Counted from the stretch's first letter, positions 45,297-53,289 are shown. The stretch is DNA of 64,000 bases from Gammaproteobacteria bacterium UBA2675 (GCA_002354805.1 DEMH01000001.1:30161-94160), one strand, 5' to 3'. The notes: generated by a model not told the origin, from the sequence alone. Numbers and translations: made by a program.

Positions 45297-45489
45297 GCGA
45301 TCTCCATGCTTGGGCTCAGTGTCGGATTTTCACCGCAGAAGCCACCTCGGCATTGAATCGTTACGAAATACCCTAGCACTGGAAAGCCGAAAGAGGAAGA
45401 AAACAATTTTTGTTTGGCGGGGGGCGATTTGTCAGGATAGCTTGGGGGTAGAGCGCCACTGAAGAACAGGTTGAACCAGGAGCCGCAAA

Positions 45490-45518
45490 CAAAAAAGGCC
45501 CGCATAAACGGACCTTTT
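45490..45518 (-). terminator. Minus-strand terminator beside the tRNA fragments
   Basis: On the minus strand GGTCCG pairs with CGGGCC (one G-U pair) around a six-base loop and is followed by six Ts. On the plus strand the same pair would be an A-C mismatch, so it works for minus-strand transcription, as expected behind a minus-strand tRNA gene. Confidence 0.75.
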
Positions 45519-45524
45519 GTTGTT

Positions 45525-45543
45525 TGGCGCACCCGGAGAGATT
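45525..45543 (-). repeat. Short 3-prime fragment of tRNA-Arg, copy 0
   Basis: Nineteen bases match the acceptor end, including CCA, and half the T arm found in the two longer copies. After them the sequence diverges and shows no tRNA structure. It sits next to the minus-strand terminator and may mark the outer chromosomal edge of the accessory region. Confidence 0.65.
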
Positions 45544-45647
45544 ATTCGGCCCATCCATGGGCCTCACCCTCCGGGCTCGCTTCGCTCGTGCAAAATTGCT
45601 CCAGGCAATTTTGTCGAACTGGGGAGTTCTCACCCGACGGACGACTG

Positions 45648-45691
45648 ATAAATAAAAAGGGGACCTGAAATCAGATCCCCTTTTTATTTAT
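45648..45691. terminator. Long perfect hairpin abutting the tRNA fragment
   Basis: Two 16-base arms, ATAAATAAAAAGGGGA and TCCCCTTTTTATTTAT, match perfectly. An inner CTGA/TCAG pair closes the loop. The right arm ends at the base next to the tRNA CCA end. It has A and T runs for both strands, so it is likely a bidirectional terminator. Confidence 0.85.
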
Positions 45692-45843
45692 TGGCGCACC
45701 CGGAGAGATTCGAACTCCCGACCAAGTGGTTCGAAGCCACTACCTGGAACGCCATGTGATTGTTTTTATTAACTTTAATAGTGCGTCCGTTGCGTGATTT
45801 TGCACTACAAAGCACAACAATGCCCAACCAAACCCGCAAAAGT
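45692..45843 (-). repeat. Direct repeat copy 1: tRNA-Arg(UCG) 3-prime half plus arm sequence (att-like)
   Basis: On the minus strand this reads as the 3-prime half of a tRNA-Arg: anticodon stem-loop GTGG-CTTCGAA-CCAC with anticodon TCG, a T arm with GTTCGAAT, an acceptor strand and CCA. The 5-prime half is missing. The repeat is 47 identical bases (45692-45738), 19 differing bases, then 86 identical bases (45758-45843) relative to the copy at 49404. It is the pattern of an attachment site left by a tRNA-targeting integrase. Confidence 0.85.
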
Positions 45844-45910
45844 CCCGCATACAAATCCAACCCAAAAGCTTGGACTGCGGTCCAGTTGAGATACGGGAAA
45901 AGTTTCAATA

Positions 45911-46345
45911 TCACTTGTCCGCGCTACTGCTTTCCTGATCCTTTATCGCACTTTCTGGTTCGCATCGTTTGTGTCGGGCTGAAACCATATCCCAGACCGA
46001 GACACCTAGCATGAATCCAAGCCCCGGATAAAAATACCATTCACTCATCGTTATGGCCCCGATCAATACTAATATCGGGCCAATCAACCCCAGCGCTGTC
46101 CGATGCCATTGCCCGTGACTGAAGTAACCCAACACATTGACGACTATCACCAGAACGGCTATGAGCGGAATGACCCAACTCACGAGTACCGATTCCCACT
46201 GACTGAGAAAACCTAAGCCCAAAGCCGCGCCTATAGCGCCCAGTGCGGGGAAACACGCGGAACATCCTATTCCTGCAACCAAGGCTCCGCTAAAGCCAGC
46301 TTTGTCACCAATGCGGACTATCATGTTAAACAAATTATTGAACAT
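45911..46345 (-). CDS. merC: Mercury transporter MerC
   Basis: A 144-residue membrane protein with four hydrophobic helices. The first has the mercury-binding pair C28-S-A-C31 in GIGCSACFPALGAIGAALGLGFLSQ, characteristic of MerC. A late HKRCEPE gives the second cysteine region. MerC brings Hg(II) across the inner membrane to MerA. GGGAG precedes the ATG at 46345; the frame is open nine codons farther. It follows merA by 57 bp, an uncommon place, as merC usually lies before merA. Confidence 0.92.
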   Translation of the reverse strand: MFNNLFNMIVRIGDKAGFSGALVAGIGCSACFPALGAIGAALGLGFLSQWESVLVSWVIPLIAVLVIVVNVLGYFSHGQWHRTALGLIGPILVLIGAITMSEWYFYPGLGFMLGVSVWDMVSARHKRCEPESAIKDQESSSADK

Positions 46346-46402
46346 ACTGTCTCCCTTTATTGCCGATTTCAAGGATGATTCCAGGCAACCTCGTGCACTC
46401 TG

Positions 46403-47809
46403 CTACGCAGCGCAACAAGATAACTGTTTAACATCCTTAGTGAACGTCTGAGCGCAAAGCTTGAGACCTTCCACCATGGTCAAATAAGGAAACATCTCAT
46501 CACCGATAGCCTTCACCGTCATGCCTGCGCGCAGCGCCATTACCGCCGTCTGAATCAGTTCACCGGCGTCTCCCGCTACAGCCTGCACACCCAGCAACTT
46601 TCCTGAGTCGCGATCGGCCACCATCTTTATAAACCCATTGGTGTCGAAATTGACCAGCGCGCGCGGTACATTCTCCAGATCCAGCACACGCGTATCCACG
46701 GTGAAGCCTCGATTGATTGCCTCGGCTTCTGTCAGGCCAACGGTGGCCACCTGAGGGTCGGTAAACATCACGGCTGGCATGGCGCTGAGGTCCAGGATTG
46801 TCTTGCCTCCCGTCATGTTGACAGCAGCCTGACTGCCTCCGGCAGCGGCGACGTAAACAAATTGCGGCTGACCGGTGCAGTCACCGGCGGCATAGACACC
46901 GGGGACCGTGGTTTGAAGTTGTTCGTCCACCTGGATCGCACCACGGGAGGTTTCCACGCCGATACCCTCCAGGTTCAGGGCCTCGGTATTGGGGGTCCGT
47001 CCGGTGGCCACCAACAGTTGATCTGCCCGCAGGGTGCCAGCGCTGGTGTGGAGACTAAATTCATTGTCGGTGTATTCCACACGGCTGGCCTGTGTCTGCC
47101 TGAGCACCTCTATGCCTTCGCGCTTGAACGCTGCCTCAATGGCCTCGCCGATTGCAGGGTCTTCACTGGATAGTAGATGGCTGCGGGCCAGGACAGTGAC
47201 CTGGCTACCCAGTCGGGCAAAAGCCTGAGCCAGCTCCAAAGCGACAAATCCGGCGCCGATTACAATCAACCGTTCTGGCAAAGCCTCCAGTGTCATTGCG
47301 CTGGTGGAAGTCAGGTAGGGCGTTTCAGCCAGCCCTGGTAGCGGCGGCACCGCCGGGCGGGCGCCAGTGCCGATGAAAGCACAATCGAAGCGGACGCTCT
47401 GCTCGTCACCTTCATTCAGCCTGACCGCCAGGTGATTGGCATCGAGAAAGCGGGCCTCGCCGTTCAGGACCGTGATGTCTGAGTGGTCGCGCAAAATCCG
47501 CTGATACTTGGCATCACGCAGCTCGTCGACACGTTCCTGCTGTAGCTGGAGCAGTTTCGCCCGATCCACCACAGGTGCGCGGGCGCTCAATCCCTCGTCG
47601 AAGGGACTTTCCTTTCGCTGATGCGCTATATGCGCGGCGCGGATCATGATCTTCGAGGGCACGCAGCCGACATTCACGCAGGTGCCGCCGATTGTGCCTC
47701 GCTCGATCAGGGTAACGCGTGCTCCGCGTTCGGCCACCTTCAGGGCTGCCGCCATGGCCGCCCCGCCGCTGCCGATCACCGCAATATGCAGGGTTTTGTT
47801 ATCGCTCAT
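46403..47809 (-). CDS. merA: Mercuric reductase MerA (short form without N-terminal HMA domain)
   Basis: A 468-residue flavoprotein disulfide reductase. The FAD site is VIGSGGAAMAAALKVAERGA. The redox pair is C44-V-N-V-G-C49, and the C-terminal mercury-binding pair C465-C466 (LSCCAA) is present. These identify MerA against lipoamide dehydrogenase. It reduces Hg(II) to volatile Hg(0) with NADPH. The NmerA metallochaperone domain is absent. An AAGGA site and the distance to the merP stop (14 bp) favour the ATG at 47809 over one 12 codons upstream inside merP. Confidence 0.95.
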   Translation of the reverse strand: MSDNKTLHIAVIGSGGAAMAAALKVAERGARVTLIERGTIGGTCVNVGCVPSKIMIRAAHIAHQRKESPFDEGLSARAPVVDRAKLLQLQQERVDELRDAKYQRILRDHSDITVLNGEARFLDANHLAVRLNEGDEQSVRFDCAFIGTGARPAVPPLPGLAETPYLTSTSAMTLEALPERLIVIGAGFVALELAQAFARLGSQVTVLARSHLLSSEDPAIGEAIEAAFKREGIEVLRQTQASRVEYTDNEFSLHTSAGTLRADQLLVATGRTPNTEALNLEGIGVETSRGAIQVDEQLQTTVPGVYAAGDCTGQPQFVYVAAAGGSQAAVNMTGGKTILDLSAMPAVMFTDPQVATVGLTEAEAINRGFTVDTRVLDLENVPRALVNFDTNGFIKMVADRDSGKLLGVQAVAGDAGELIQTAVMALRAGMTVKAIGDEMFPYLTMVEGLKLCAQTFTKDVKQLSCCAA

Positions 47810-47822
47810 ATGAGGGCTTTCC

Positions 47823-48131
47823 TTACTGAGATGAGTCGTTGTCATTCGCGTTCGTGGATTTGAGGGTCGATGGAAAGCCGGCGTTGGTGGTGGCTTCGGT
47901 CAACGCCGCCACGGATGTCTGGGCGTCGTCGAAGGTGACCACGGCTTCACGTTCTCGATAGTCCACGTCGATCTGCGAGACGCCTTCCACTTGGCCTAGA
48001 GCCATCTTGATGGTGATCGGACAAGTAGGGCAGGTCATGCCCGGCACTGAAAGTGTGACGGTCTGCATTGCGGCCCATGCGGGCATGCTTAGCAGGGCGA
48101 TAAACAAGGGCATAATGAATCGCATTTTCAT
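47823..48131 (-). CDS. merP: Periplasmic mercury-binding protein MerP
   Basis: A 102-residue protein: signal peptide (cleavage near AWAA) then an HMA domain with the metal motif G-M-T-C34-P-T-C37. It binds Hg(II) in the periplasm and gives it to MerT. AAGGAG precedes the ATG. The frame is open 18 codons farther into the merT gap without a good start. The C-terminus is Asn/Asp/Ser-rich. It lies 13 bp after merT and 13 bp before merA. Confidence 0.95.
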   Translation of the reverse strand: MKMRFIMPLFIALLSMPAWAAMQTVTLSVPGMTCPTCPITIKMALGQVEGVSQIDVDYREREAVVTFDDAQTSVAALTEATTNAGFPSTLKSTNANDNDSSQ

Positions 48132-48144
48132 GGGAAATCTCCTT

Positions 48145-48495
48145 TTAATAGAACAGGGGAAGAGCGTAAGGGAACACCACGCCAATCAATACCAGTACCA
48201 ATACCATCCAGAATGCGACCTTGTAGGCAGAGCGAACGCGGGGGACGGCGCATACCTCTCCCAGCTGGCATTTCTCCGATGGGCGGTAGATTCGGCGCCA
48301 GGCGAAGAACAGGGCCACCGCCGCTATGCCGATGAAAAGCGGACGATAGGGTTCCAGCGCCACTAGGTTACCAATCCAGGCGCCGGATATTCCCAGCGAG
48401 ACCAGCACCAGAGGCCCGAGACAGCAGGCCGAGGCCAAAAGCGCCGCAACCCCGCCGGCAGCCAGGGGAAAGCGCCCTGAATTCGACATTGACAT
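48145..48495 (-). CDS. merT: Mercury transport protein MerT
   Basis: A 116-residue protein of three membrane helices. The first has the vicinal pair C24-C25 in LASACCLGPL. The cytoplasmic loop has a second pair in KCQLGEVCAVP. Both are features of MerT, which takes Hg(II) from MerP and passes it to MerA. AAAGGAG precedes the ATG at 48495. The frame runs on through the promoter but that part is not coding. It is the first gene after the mer promoter. Confidence 0.95.
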   Translation of the reverse strand: MSMSNSGRFPLAAGGVAALLASACCLGPLVLVSLGISGAWIGNLVALEPYRPLFIGIAAVALFFAWRRIYRPSEKCQLGEVCAVPRVRSAYKVAFWMVLVLVLIGVVFPYALPLFY

Positions 48496-48532
48496 AATGC
48501 TTACTCCTTTCCTGATCCTCTCCAATGGATTA

Positions 48533-48563
48533 AAGTTACATCCGTAGCTGGATACGGAGTCAA
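48533..48563 (-). promoter_or_regulatory. MerR-controlled mer promoter (PmerT)
   Basis: On the minus strand TTGACT and TAACTT are separated by 19 bases, the overlong spacer typical of MerR-activated promoters. The spacer contains the dyad CCGTA...TACGG. It sits between merT and the divergent merR. MerR would hold it silent and twist it into an active form on binding Hg(II). Confidence 0.93.
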
Positions 48564-48567
48564 TAGC

Positions 48568-48987
48568 ATGCAGAACAAATCCAATACAATGACCATCGGC
48601 GGGCTGGCCAAGGCTGCCGACGTGCATATTGAGACGATCCGTTACTATCAGCGGCGAGGCCTGTTAAAGGAGCCTGATCGTCCGTTGGGCGGCATTAGAC
48701 GATATGGATCTACCGATATAGACCGATTGATGTTCGTGAAAACGGCGAAAGAGCTCGGCTTCAGTCTTAATGAAATTAGCGACCTGCTTCGGCTGGAAGA
48801 TGGCGCTAATTGCCTGGAAGCCAGTGCTCTCGCCGAGCATAAGCTGGAGCACGTACGAAAGAAGATCGTCAGACTGAAGCGCATAGAGAAGGTGTTGCGT
48901 GAAATGGTCGGTCGATGTCACGCGCAGCAGGGCAATGTCTTTTGCCCCTTGATTGAGTCTTTGCATGAAGGAATCACGAAAGCGTGA
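48568..48987 (+). CDS. merR: Mercury-responsive activator/repressor MerR
   Basis: A 139-residue MerR: N-terminal helix-turn-helix (TIGGLAKAADVHIETIRYYQRRGLL), a long dimer helix, and the three Hg(II) ligands at C82, C117 and C126. These positions are the same as in the classical Tn501/Tn21 MerR. It should both repress and activate PmerT and control its own divergent transcript. GGAG precedes the ATG. The gene is complete. Beyond it, towards 49404, no gene is recognised. Confidence 0.96.
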   Translation: MQNKSNTMTIGGLAKAADVHIETIRYYQRRGLLKEPDRPLGGIRRYGSTDIDRLMFVKTAKELGFSLNEISDLLRLEDGANCLEASALAEHKLEHVRKKIVRLKRIEKVLREMVGRCHAQQGNVFCPLIESLHEGITKA

Positions 48988-49403
48988 CAGCCAAAGTTTT
49001 GAGCGTGCCAACAAAGAACACGTGAATGAATCACTGCAGATTCACTGATGATCAAAATTCTCAATGATTACAGGCATGGCGTCAGGTATTGCTTTTTCGA
49101 CGGCGATAGCCTGGTTTCTGTAATGAGTCCGCCGCCCCAACAAAAACGATCAGCTCTCCGCTGATGCCGGAGACGGCGTAGGCTTTCGATGTTGACGGCA
49201 AATAGGGGCGTCCTGCGGGGTAAAACTCAGCAAAAACTGTATTCGCTGGAAGTGGTCGCACGGATCCCACTTCTCTATCGTCGGTTGGTTCTGACGAACC
49301 TAGTAAACTCAGGAAAGTCCCGCAAACTCCCGCATTTAAACGGTTTTCAGCCTGGGGATAACCTACCCAAAGGACTTCAACCCATTGTTTTAATGAGAAA
49401 TAT
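48988..49403. other. Gap between merR and the second att-like repeat, no recognisable gene
   Basis: About 416 bp hold no frame I can support. A minus-strand frame crosses it (49082-49411) but begins in the repeat and matches no family. At 49318-49335 the sequence has two CCCGCA elements (CCCGCAAACTCCCGCAT), echoing CCCGCAAAAGTCCCGCAT beside copy 1 at 45834-45850. They may be arm-type integrase sites. Confidence 0.45.
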
Positions 49404-49555
49404 TGGCGCACCCGGAGAGATTCGAACTCCCGACCAAGTGGTTCGAAGCCCCTATTGTAAGCGCTACATGATTGTTTTTATTAACTTTAATAGTGCGTCC
49501 GTTGCGTGATTTTGCACTACAAAGCACAACAATGCCCAACCAAACCCGCAAAAGT
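49404..49555 (-). repeat. Direct repeat copy 2: tRNA-Arg(UCG) 3-prime half plus arm sequence (att-like)
   Basis: The same 152-bp layout as copy 1: 47 identical bases of tRNA acceptor, T arm and anticodon loop, 19 changed bases where the anticodon stem would close, then 86 identical bases with TTGCACTACAAAGCACAACA. The anticodon stem is disturbed (GGGG instead of GTGG), so this copy is not a functional tRNA half. It separates the mer cassette from the metal-efflux genes. Confidence 0.85.
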
Positions 49556-49755
49556 TCCACAAGGACTTAGCGCAGAATACGGGGAAAGAGGCACTAGCCC
49601 GAAAATATACTGAAAACCTTGTCTGTGGCCAAAGTGAGGCATAACACTAGATTTAGGAAGCCTAGTTGACACCTAGTGCATTAGGAATCAATCTGATCTA
49701 TGTCTCGCTTGTGAGATAGAATAGAAATTAGTGGCAAAAACAGGGTTTCTTTCAA

Positions 49756-50580
49756 GTGCCAGAAAACAAATTTGTCTGCGAGTTCAATCTTCCGAAAATG
49801 GACTGTGCCGCTGAAGAGCAGATGGTTCGAATGGCGCTTGCGCATATTGAACCACCTCCGACTCTTATTTTTGATCTGAAAAATCGCAGCCTTCGAATAG
49901 TCCATAGTGGCAAACTATCTGACATTCAGTCACGACTTGAAGCATTGCGCCTGGGTGCAAAATTGCAATCAGTGCGCGAACTTAGCGAAGATGAACTGAC
50001 ACAGGCCATAAATCAGTCAGATGCAGATCATGCGCGCGAATCTTACGCACTCAAATGGTTGTTGGCTATCAACGGGACTATGTTTGCTCTTGAGTTGATA
50101 GTCGGCTGGATAGCGCAATCTACCGGATTGATCGCCGACTCGTTAGATATGTTCGCAGATGCCGCAGTTTACGGGCTGGCACTGTATGCAGTGGGGCGCG
50201 CCAGCAGCTTAAAGTTACGTGCAGCCCATCTGGCAGGGCTTTTACAGATGCTGCTCGCGTTGAGCGTACTTGGTGAAGTCGTGCGACGTTTCTTTTTGGG
50301 TAGTGAGCCTGTTTCCGGATTGATGATAAGCTTTGGGCTGCTAGCGCTAGCAGCCAATATCGCTTGTCTCATAATAATCCATCGCGAGAAAGACAGCGGC
50401 GCACATATGAAGGCCAGCTGGATTTTTTCGGCCAATGACGTTATCGCCAACGTTGGCGTCATTCTCGCCGGGGTGTTGGTGACCTGGACAGGATCAAGTT
50501 ATCCAGACCTGGTGATTGGTTTTATTATTGGTGCCATTGTATTAAACGGTGCCTGGCGCATTCTTCAGCTTAAAAATTAG
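49756..50580 (+). CDS. HMA-CDF cation transporter (heavy-metal efflux)
   Basis: A 274-residue protein starting at GTG. Residues about 5-75 form a ferredoxin-like heavy-metal-associated domain in which the usual CxxC is reduced to KMDCAAEE. The rest is a cation-diffusion-facilitator membrane domain with about six helices. The metal sites read DMFAD in the second helix and DVIAN in the fifth, instead of the HxxxD of zinc transporters. This is a feature of a subfamily I recall from metal-resistance islands. It likely exports a divalent metal. TTGACA at 49666 is a possible -35. A degenerate copy of its last two thirds lies at 60308. It is convergent with the TonB receptor. Confidence 0.88.
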   Translation: MPENKFVCEFNLPKMDCAAEEQMVRMALAHIEPPPTLIFDLKNRSLRIVHSGKLSDIQSRLEALRLGAKLQSVRELSEDELTQAINQSDADHARESYALKWLLAINGTMFALELIVGWIAQSTGLIADSLDMFADAAVYGLALYAVGRASSLKLRAAHLAGLLQMLLALSVLGEVVRRFFLGSEPVSGLMISFGLLALAANIACLIIIHREKDSGAHMKASWIFSANDVIANVGVILAGVLVTWTGSSYPDLVIGFIIGAIVLNGAWRILQLKN

Positions 50581-50620
50581 CACATTGGACATTTGTACAT
50601 GCCTCTATGATGAACGCAAC

Positions 50621-52582
50621 CTAGAACAACACTTTAATACCCCCATTCACAATAAAACCATCGAGCGGGGCATAAATATCCCTGAATTGAGGATTCGATA
50701 GGCTGCCGGTGTAGATAGTGTCGAACCGTGTTTGACGGGTATCACCAAAGTTTTCGAAATTAAGGAATAGCTTTACGCTTTCCGCCAAATTCTTCTCTGT
50801 CATCACACCTGTGACCCAATAGCTTTTACCTTTGGCACCGTCGCTCAGACGCTGCGGTCCGTAGTAATAAGCTTCAAGTCCTATCCTGAAATCATCTTCG
50901 CGCTCATAGATCAGAACATTGTTGAGCCGGTGTTCTGACACCAGCGGCGCTCTGGATACCGTACCCGCATAGTGCTCCCGCACATTCGCATGCGTATAAC
51001 CCAGAAACAGCTTGAAGTCGCCGTATGTGGCTGTAACAGTGATCTCTACGCCCCGCGTATCGACATATCCATCGGGTTGCGTAAATTCAAGGTTATCTCC
51101 CTGCTCCTGCAACTCCAGTGGATCGTCCACGCGTGTGTAGAACAGCAGCGAATTTAGCGTAATAAGATTACCGTTACTCTGGGGTATCCGATAGGTCACA
51201 TCCATGTTGACACCTTTGGACCGCTCCTCATTCATTGAGCTGCGGTCCAATGGTAGTACATTGCGGAACTGCACACTCTCTGCTTCTTCAATGAATAATG
51301 AAGGCAAACGATAGCCCAGACCACCACCAGCGCGAACAGTGATGTCAGTCGTCGGCTCGTACAAAAACGCGACACGCGGCAGAGTAATGGTACCGTGATC
51401 ATCGTTGTGGTCTACACGAACGCCTGCTTCAATACTGACTGTGTCGGTCAGCGGTCGGGAGTTTTGAATGAATGCACCCAGCGTATACTGAGAGAAATCC
51501 TGATTAAAGCCCGGTAAGGCGTCCTGTTGTTCAAATTCTTCAGTGATCAGGCTCAAGCCCGTTATCCACTCCGCAGCTCCCGTCGGTAGCGCGTAGTGCA
51601 ACTCGCTGAAGCTTGATTTTTGTACCCCCGCAAATCCAAAATCAGCCATTTCAAGCTCTCGATCAAAGTGTCCCAGACTGTTTCTGAAATTTAAAGTTCC
51701 CTCTCCCAGCGGCCGACTATATTCGAGCTGACTTGACAACCGCTTGGTGCGATTGTCTTCATAATAAGGCTCGGCGACCGGCCTGTCTTTGATGTAATCC
51801 ATATTGCCGCCGAGGCGGTTTTCCACAACGGCGGTAATGCCGATGCTCAGCTCGCTTGAATCATCCAGATAGAAAAATGCGCGCGGATTCAGCGTCCATC
51901 GCTCAAATTCAGGAATAGCTGACAAGCCGACGTCCGACGGATCATAGGCAGTGTTTTCGTTCCATGAAGCGAAAAGTGTGGTACCTACCTTGTCGCTGCG
52001 CGAAGCGTGAAAAGCACTGGCATCGAGTCCTCCCGCCGAAGTTCGATTTAGTAACATGCTGGTCTCCGGCTCGTAATCTGGCACTTTGGTGATCAGATTC
52101 ACTAAACCCGCTATTGCGCCGCCTCCATACAAGGTAGAAGATGAGCCCTTGATGACCTCAACTGCCTGCAGATCCAGAGGCGCGATCTGGAGCAACCCAA
52201 GGCCACCGGCAAAGCCTGAATACAATGGCAAGCCATCGCGCAACATTTGTGTGTAGCGGCCGTCCAGTCCCTGGATACGGATACTCGAGTTAAATGTAGT
52301 CGCCGAAGTCTGTTGAACTTGAATGCCGGTGCTTTCATTCAACAACATCCTGATGTCACCAGGTTTCATGTTCACCTTTTCACCGAGCTCTTCACCCGAG
52401 ATTAATTCCACTCGTGTTGGCAAATCTTCCAATGAACGACGGCTTCGGGTAGAGGTCACCAGGATTTCTTCGACTGCCTCTTCCTGGGTATCTTCATCAT
52501 CATCGGATTGGCCATAAGCATCAGGTTGAACGATACAGAATACTAATACTCCACACACTAACGGGGACCAAAAAGACTGCAT
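50621..52582 (-). CDS. TonB-dependent receptor under metal-responsive control
   Basis: A 653-residue receptor: signal peptide (cleavage near AYGQS), an acidic run (SDDDEDTQEE), a TonB-box-like EEILVTSTRSRR, plug (RVELISGEELGEKVNMKPGDIRMLL, GLPLYSGFAGGLG, EVIKGSSSTLYGGGAIAGLVNLI) and a barrel ending VNGGIKVLF. An AAGGAG site supports the ATG. It resembles siderophore/vitamin-type receptors (BtuB/CirA-like plug). It sits in a metal-efflux region and is read from a promoter with a 19-bp spacer next to a CadR-like regulator. It may therefore take up a metal complex or help balance metal entry and exit. Its 3-prime end is repeated at 60903. Confidence 0.9.
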   Translation of the reverse strand: MQSFWSPLVCGVLVFCIVQPDAYGQSDDDEDTQEEAVEEILVTSTRSRRSLEDLPTRVELISGEELGEKVNMKPGDIRMLLNESTGIQVQQTSATTFNSSIRIQGLDGRYTQMLRDGLPLYSGFAGGLGLLQIAPLDLQAVEVIKGSSSTLYGGGAIAGLVNLITKVPDYEPETSMLLNRTSAGGLDASAFHASRSDKVGTTLFASWNENTAYDPSDVGLSAIPEFERWTLNPRAFFYLDDSSELSIGITAVVENRLGGNMDYIKDRPVAEPYYEDNRTKRLSSQLEYSRPLGEGTLNFRNSLGHFDRELEMADFGFAGVQKSSFSELHYALPTGAAEWITGLSLITEEFEQQDALPGFNQDFSQYTLGAFIQNSRPLTDTVSIEAGVRVDHNDDHGTITLPRVAFLYEPTTDITVRAGGGLGYRLPSLFIEEAESVQFRNVLPLDRSSMNEERSKGVNMDVTYRIPQSNGNLITLNSLLFYTRVDDPLELQEQGDNLEFTQPDGYVDTRGVEITVTATYGDFKLFLGYTHANVREHYAGTVSRAPLVSEHRLNNVLIYEREDDFRIGLEAYYYGPQRLSDGAKGKSYWVTGVMTEKNLAESVKLFLNFENFGDTRQTRFDTIYTGSLSNPQFRDIYAPLDGFIVNGGIKVLF

Positions 52583-52745
52583 GATAAGAGCTCCTTTATA
52601 AACTGCAATTTTGGCTGACATCTGAATCAATGACGGAAGTGTCAGCTTTGTAGAACGCCGCTTTGGTGGTAACCGCAACAGAGTGATACTCGCGCTTTGC
52701 CTATGGATATTAACTATATTCACTCTTGAACTGACAAGAGCCGAC

Positions 52746-52776
52746 ATTTAAAACCCTGTAGCTACTCCAGGGTCAA
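52746..52776 (-). promoter_or_regulatory. MerR/CadR-type promoter for the TonB receptor
   Basis: On the minus strand TTGACC and TTAAAT are 19 bases apart. The spacer and -35 carry the dyad ACCCTG...CAGGGT around AGTAGCTA, as at cad/pbr promoters. It lies 35 bp before the divergent CadR-like gene and about 165 bp before the receptor start. This strongly suggests Cd/Pb/Zn-induced expression of the receptor. Confidence 0.85.
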
Positions 52777-52810
52777 TAGGGTATTATCCGGAAAAATTAT
52801 AGAGGTGAGC

Positions 52811-53242
52811 ATGCGGATAGGACAGCTAAGCCAAGCAACTGGCATAGGGATTGAAACCATTCGCTACTATGAGAAAGTTGGGTTGCTGCCCGACCCTGCA
52901 CGATTGCCGAATGGTTATCGCGATTATGGCCCTGGGCATCTGGACAGATTGGCATTCATTCGCCAATGCCGGTCTCTGGATATATCCATTGCTGATATAG
53001 CGCGTTTGCTCGATTTTCGACATGGTAGTCCAACAGATTGCAATGCGATCAATCAGCTTGTCGATGAACATCTGGCTCAGATTCGTACTCAAATTGTCAG
53101 CATGCGTGCGCTGGAGAGCCAGCTCATTGAGTTGCGTAAACGCTGTTCAAAAGGAAAGAGAACACCTGATTGCGGTATTCTCAATGAGTTGACAACCTCA
53201 GCCCGTGGCAAAATGGCAATCAAACGGTTCCCTTCACATTGA
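52811..53242 (+). CDS. cadR: MerR-family Cd(II)/Pb(II)-responsive regulator (CadR/PbrR-like)
   Basis: A 143-residue MerR protein: helix-turn-helix RIGQLSQATGIGIETIRYYEKVGLLP, then SLDISIADIARLLDFR. The metal ligands are C77, C112 and C121, in the pattern of CadR and PbrR and not of MerR (82/117/126) or ZntR. It also has a Cys in FIRQC. A GAGGTGA site supports the ATG at 52811 over an in-frame GTG six bases before. It is divergent from the TonB receptor and convergent with czcD. It should bind the 19-bp-spacer promoter between the two genes. Confidence 0.9.
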   Translation: MRIGQLSQATGIGIETIRYYEKVGLLPDPARLPNGYRDYGPGHLDRLAFIRQCRSLDISIADIARLLDFRHGSPTDCNAINQLVDEHLAQIRTQIVSMRALESQLIELRKRCSKGKRTPDCGILNELTTSARGKMAIKRFPSH

Positions 53243-53289
53243 TTAGCAACTGATCAACCTCACAGCCAATCACAGTCTATGGTGTCATT

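Larger units (their letters stand above)
45692..49450. mobile_element. Mercury-resistance cassette between tRNA-derived direct repeats
   Basis: The segment between the two att-like repeats spans 3.7 kb and contains merC, merA, merP, merT and merR plus about 400 bp of unassigned DNA. No integrase or transposase is inside, so it cannot move by itself and is probably a remnant or a passenger of a tandem integration. The tRNA halves point to the same insertion target for both ends. An intact tRNA-Arg would be expected at higher coordinates, outside the window. Confidence 0.6.

Noticed and set aside
44535..45356. Plus-strand frame of 273 codons
   Set aside because: It lies antisense to the SSS symporter and reads as His/Gln-rich shadow sequence without any domain.
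45692..45740. A functional tRNA-Arg gene
   Set aside because: The anticodon and T arms are present but the D arm and 5-prime acceptor strand are missing in the following sequence, so it cannot fold as a tRNA.
49082..49411. Minus-strand frame of 109 codons between merR and the att-like repeat
   Set aside because: It starts inside the tRNA-derived repeat and has no recognisable domain or ribosome site.
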